64,000 nt of DNA from Trachelipus rathkii. Lineage: Eukaryota; Arthropoda; Malacostraca; Isopoda; Trachelipodidae. Below are positions 62,926-64,000 of this stretch, piece after piece. The notes beneath the pieces are model-generated. The model was not told the origin of the DNA, made no database searches, and saw only the letters and a program-made list of their open reading frames with translations. The position numbers were made by a program, and so were the translations under genes. Location of the stretch: positions 1 through 64,000 of the forward strand of contig JABUQX010118989.1 of assembly GCA_015478945.1 (NCBI GenBank), written 5' to 3'. The first letter of the stretch is position 1; every line of letters begins with the position of its first letter.

Positions 62926-63488
62926 CTATGTGAGTCGATTCGTTGAAAAAAACCCATTCATGATCTTCAATCCCTTCCTCAGACAGAAATCTATCAGCAT
63001 CTCTCCTTCAATATTCCTTACCTCCTCTCCATACTGTCCTACCATTGTCTCCACCCCGTCTCTTCTCCTTCCCACTTGTGCATTGAAATCTCCAATCAGA
63101 AACAGTACATCCTCTTCTCTTCTTCCGTCTTCTACATTCTCCTCCAACATTTCCATGAACTGTCTTTTTTCCTCTTCCAAGTGTCCCTGTTGCGGCGAAT
63201 ATACCTGATAGAAGTGGTACGTCTTTGCCTTGATTTTAAAAGTGCATCTTATAAGTCTTTCGTGTAAGACTTCTATAGTCTGTAAGAACGGGGACATCTT
63301 CAGCCCTATTATGAAACCTACTCCATGCTTTCTGATTCCCTCCTCTACCCCTTTATATATCAATACATATCCTCCTCCCATATCTCTTCCTCTCTCTTCT
63401 CCTCTCATTCGCAATTCTGATATTCCCATTACGTCGATCCTTCTCTCCCTCATCATCTCCAGGATCTCCTCCTCCTTTCTACCATACT
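62926..63488 (-). pseudogene. LINE APE-like endonuclease
   Basis: The 176-codon frame (63,456-62,926) starts inside the domain with MMRERRIDVMGISELRMRG, where the family usually has I-S-E-T-K. It contains GGGYVLIYKG, Y-H-F-Y-Q-V-Y-S-P and LFLIGDFNAQVG, the last being the strictly conserved G-D-F-N-A box. The upstream residues E-E-E-I-L-E lie in the same frame as far as 63,488, but the first motif (N-V-R-T-L/N-G) is absent because of truncation. The frame ends before the final S-D-H motif. Confidence 0.85.
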
Positions 63489-63489
63489 A

Positions 63490-64000
63490 ATTTTTTTTTT
63501 TTTTATTTTAATATTTATTAATAACACCTTAAATATTAGTATAATCTTAGGGATGGCAGCGTACGTTCTCATTAACCTTTCAATTCGGCAGTAGTACGGG
63601 AGCAAGAGTTGCCAAATATTGTTTTTTTTATTATGCTCTGGAGAAAATGTTAATTTTTTTTTATTTCCTTTTTAGGGGGTTCGAGCCGACGGAGGGACAG
63701 AGGGACCCGTCGTCCCCCGGTAGGCTGAGAAACCCCGACTCTGTCCATCTTTGTCGTTTACCCTTGGGATATCTTTTAGTTAAAAAAAATCGACATTTGG
63801 CAACTTTAACGTTCACTTCGTAGCAATGAAGCTCTTTCGTTCTTCTCAAAAATGATCTTTATCATACAGGGTTTCCAACATTTTTCAAAAGCATTATTTT
63901 TTTTTTTTAATTTCATGGATAAAAATGTTTCCTGATTAATAAAATTTTATTTATTTTCCTATTTTCCTGTAGCTGTTATAGTTTATTTGTTACATGCATG
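63490..64000. mobile_element. Second, partial copy of the 667-bp inverted-repeat element
   Basis: From about 63,505 it follows 53,345-53,875 in order: AATATTTATTAATAACACC, GGGGGTTCGAGCCGACGGAG, CGTCGTCCCCCGGTAG, CATTTGGCAACTTT, TCCTGATTAATAAAAT and CTGTAGCTGTTATAGTTT. The left end (about 115 bases including the terminal repeat) is missing, replaced by the 5' end of the LINE. The right terminal repeat is cut by the window edge. The internal hairpin is broken by loss of several bases in its left half (63,700-63,725). Confidence 0.8.

Larger units (their letters stand above)
60541..63488 (-). mobile_element. 5'-truncated non-LTR retrotransposon (APE endonuclease type)
   Basis: Minus-strand domains follow canonical LINE order: APE-like endonuclease (63,488-62,926), a linker (62,900-62,040), reverse transcriptase (62,019-61,300) and the RT C-terminal region (61,149-60,613), then a short 3' tail with a 6-bp stem-loop at 60,566-60,579 (AGGGTC-AA-GACCCT) and a TA-repeat end. 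Such elements nick target DNA and copy their RNA there. Loss of the 5' end, as here, is typical of that process. Frames are broken in the RT and the linker, so it is inactive. Confidence 0.85.

Overview
This is a eukaryotic, gene-poor, repeat-dominated window. It most likely comes from a decapod crustacean, judging by BEL/Pao and several non-LTR retrotransposons of decapod-like type, hAT remnants, very long (TA)n, (ATT)n and (CA)n microsatellites, and a TTAGG-flavoured degenerate repeat. The species assignment is inference. I found no convincing host protein-coding gene, no tRNA or rRNA gene, no CRISPR array and no prokaryotic operon. Everything recognisable as coding is a broken mobile element.

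Region 1 (1 to about 44,200) is one giant inverted repeat. The left arm (1 to about 21,480) and right arm (about 22,200 to 44,200) are reverse complements of each other over their whole length, colinear, with the fold at about 21,850 to 22,100. I paired the arms by eye at more than ten places, for example 1,250 with 43,030, 3,300 with 40,900, 4,490 with 39,760, 5,850 with 38,420, 14,640 with 29,280, 17,540 with 26,280 and 21,370 with 22,325. Similarity is noisy, with many substitutions and short indels. Inside each arm lies a tandem duplication of about 6.1 to 6.2 kb, two fragments of a decapod-type LINE, a tandem repeat with a unit of about 90 bp, an (ATT)n block and a hAT transposase tail next to the apex. 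The right arm and the apex carry extra C-rich, G-poor 'CTA' low-complexity blocks that are not mirrored as G-rich blocks on the left. The simplest reading is an unpolished fold-back long read (template plus complement of one molecule) built into the assembly. A real palindrome is the alternative.

Region 2 (44,200 to 51,840) holds a degenerate BEL/Pao LTR retrotransposon on the minus strand (about 45,190 to 50,224). Its domains are Gag with zinc knuckles, aspartic protease, reverse transcriptase, RNase H and a partial integrase. It abuts a satellite with a unit of about 70 bp and a 45-bp minisatellite.

Region 3 (51,840 to 64,000) is a mosaic of (TA)n tracts separating mobile-element pieces: hAT-type ends, a 667-bp element with long terminal inverted repeats (plus a second partial copy at the right edge), the 3' part of an R2/NeSL-like LINE, a hAT transposase fragment, a composite (GGAGCC)n satellite, a (GGTGC)n patch and a 5'-truncated APE-endonuclease LINE (60,541 to 63,488). 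Genes here do not work together as a pathway. The layout is one of nested and abutting repeats.
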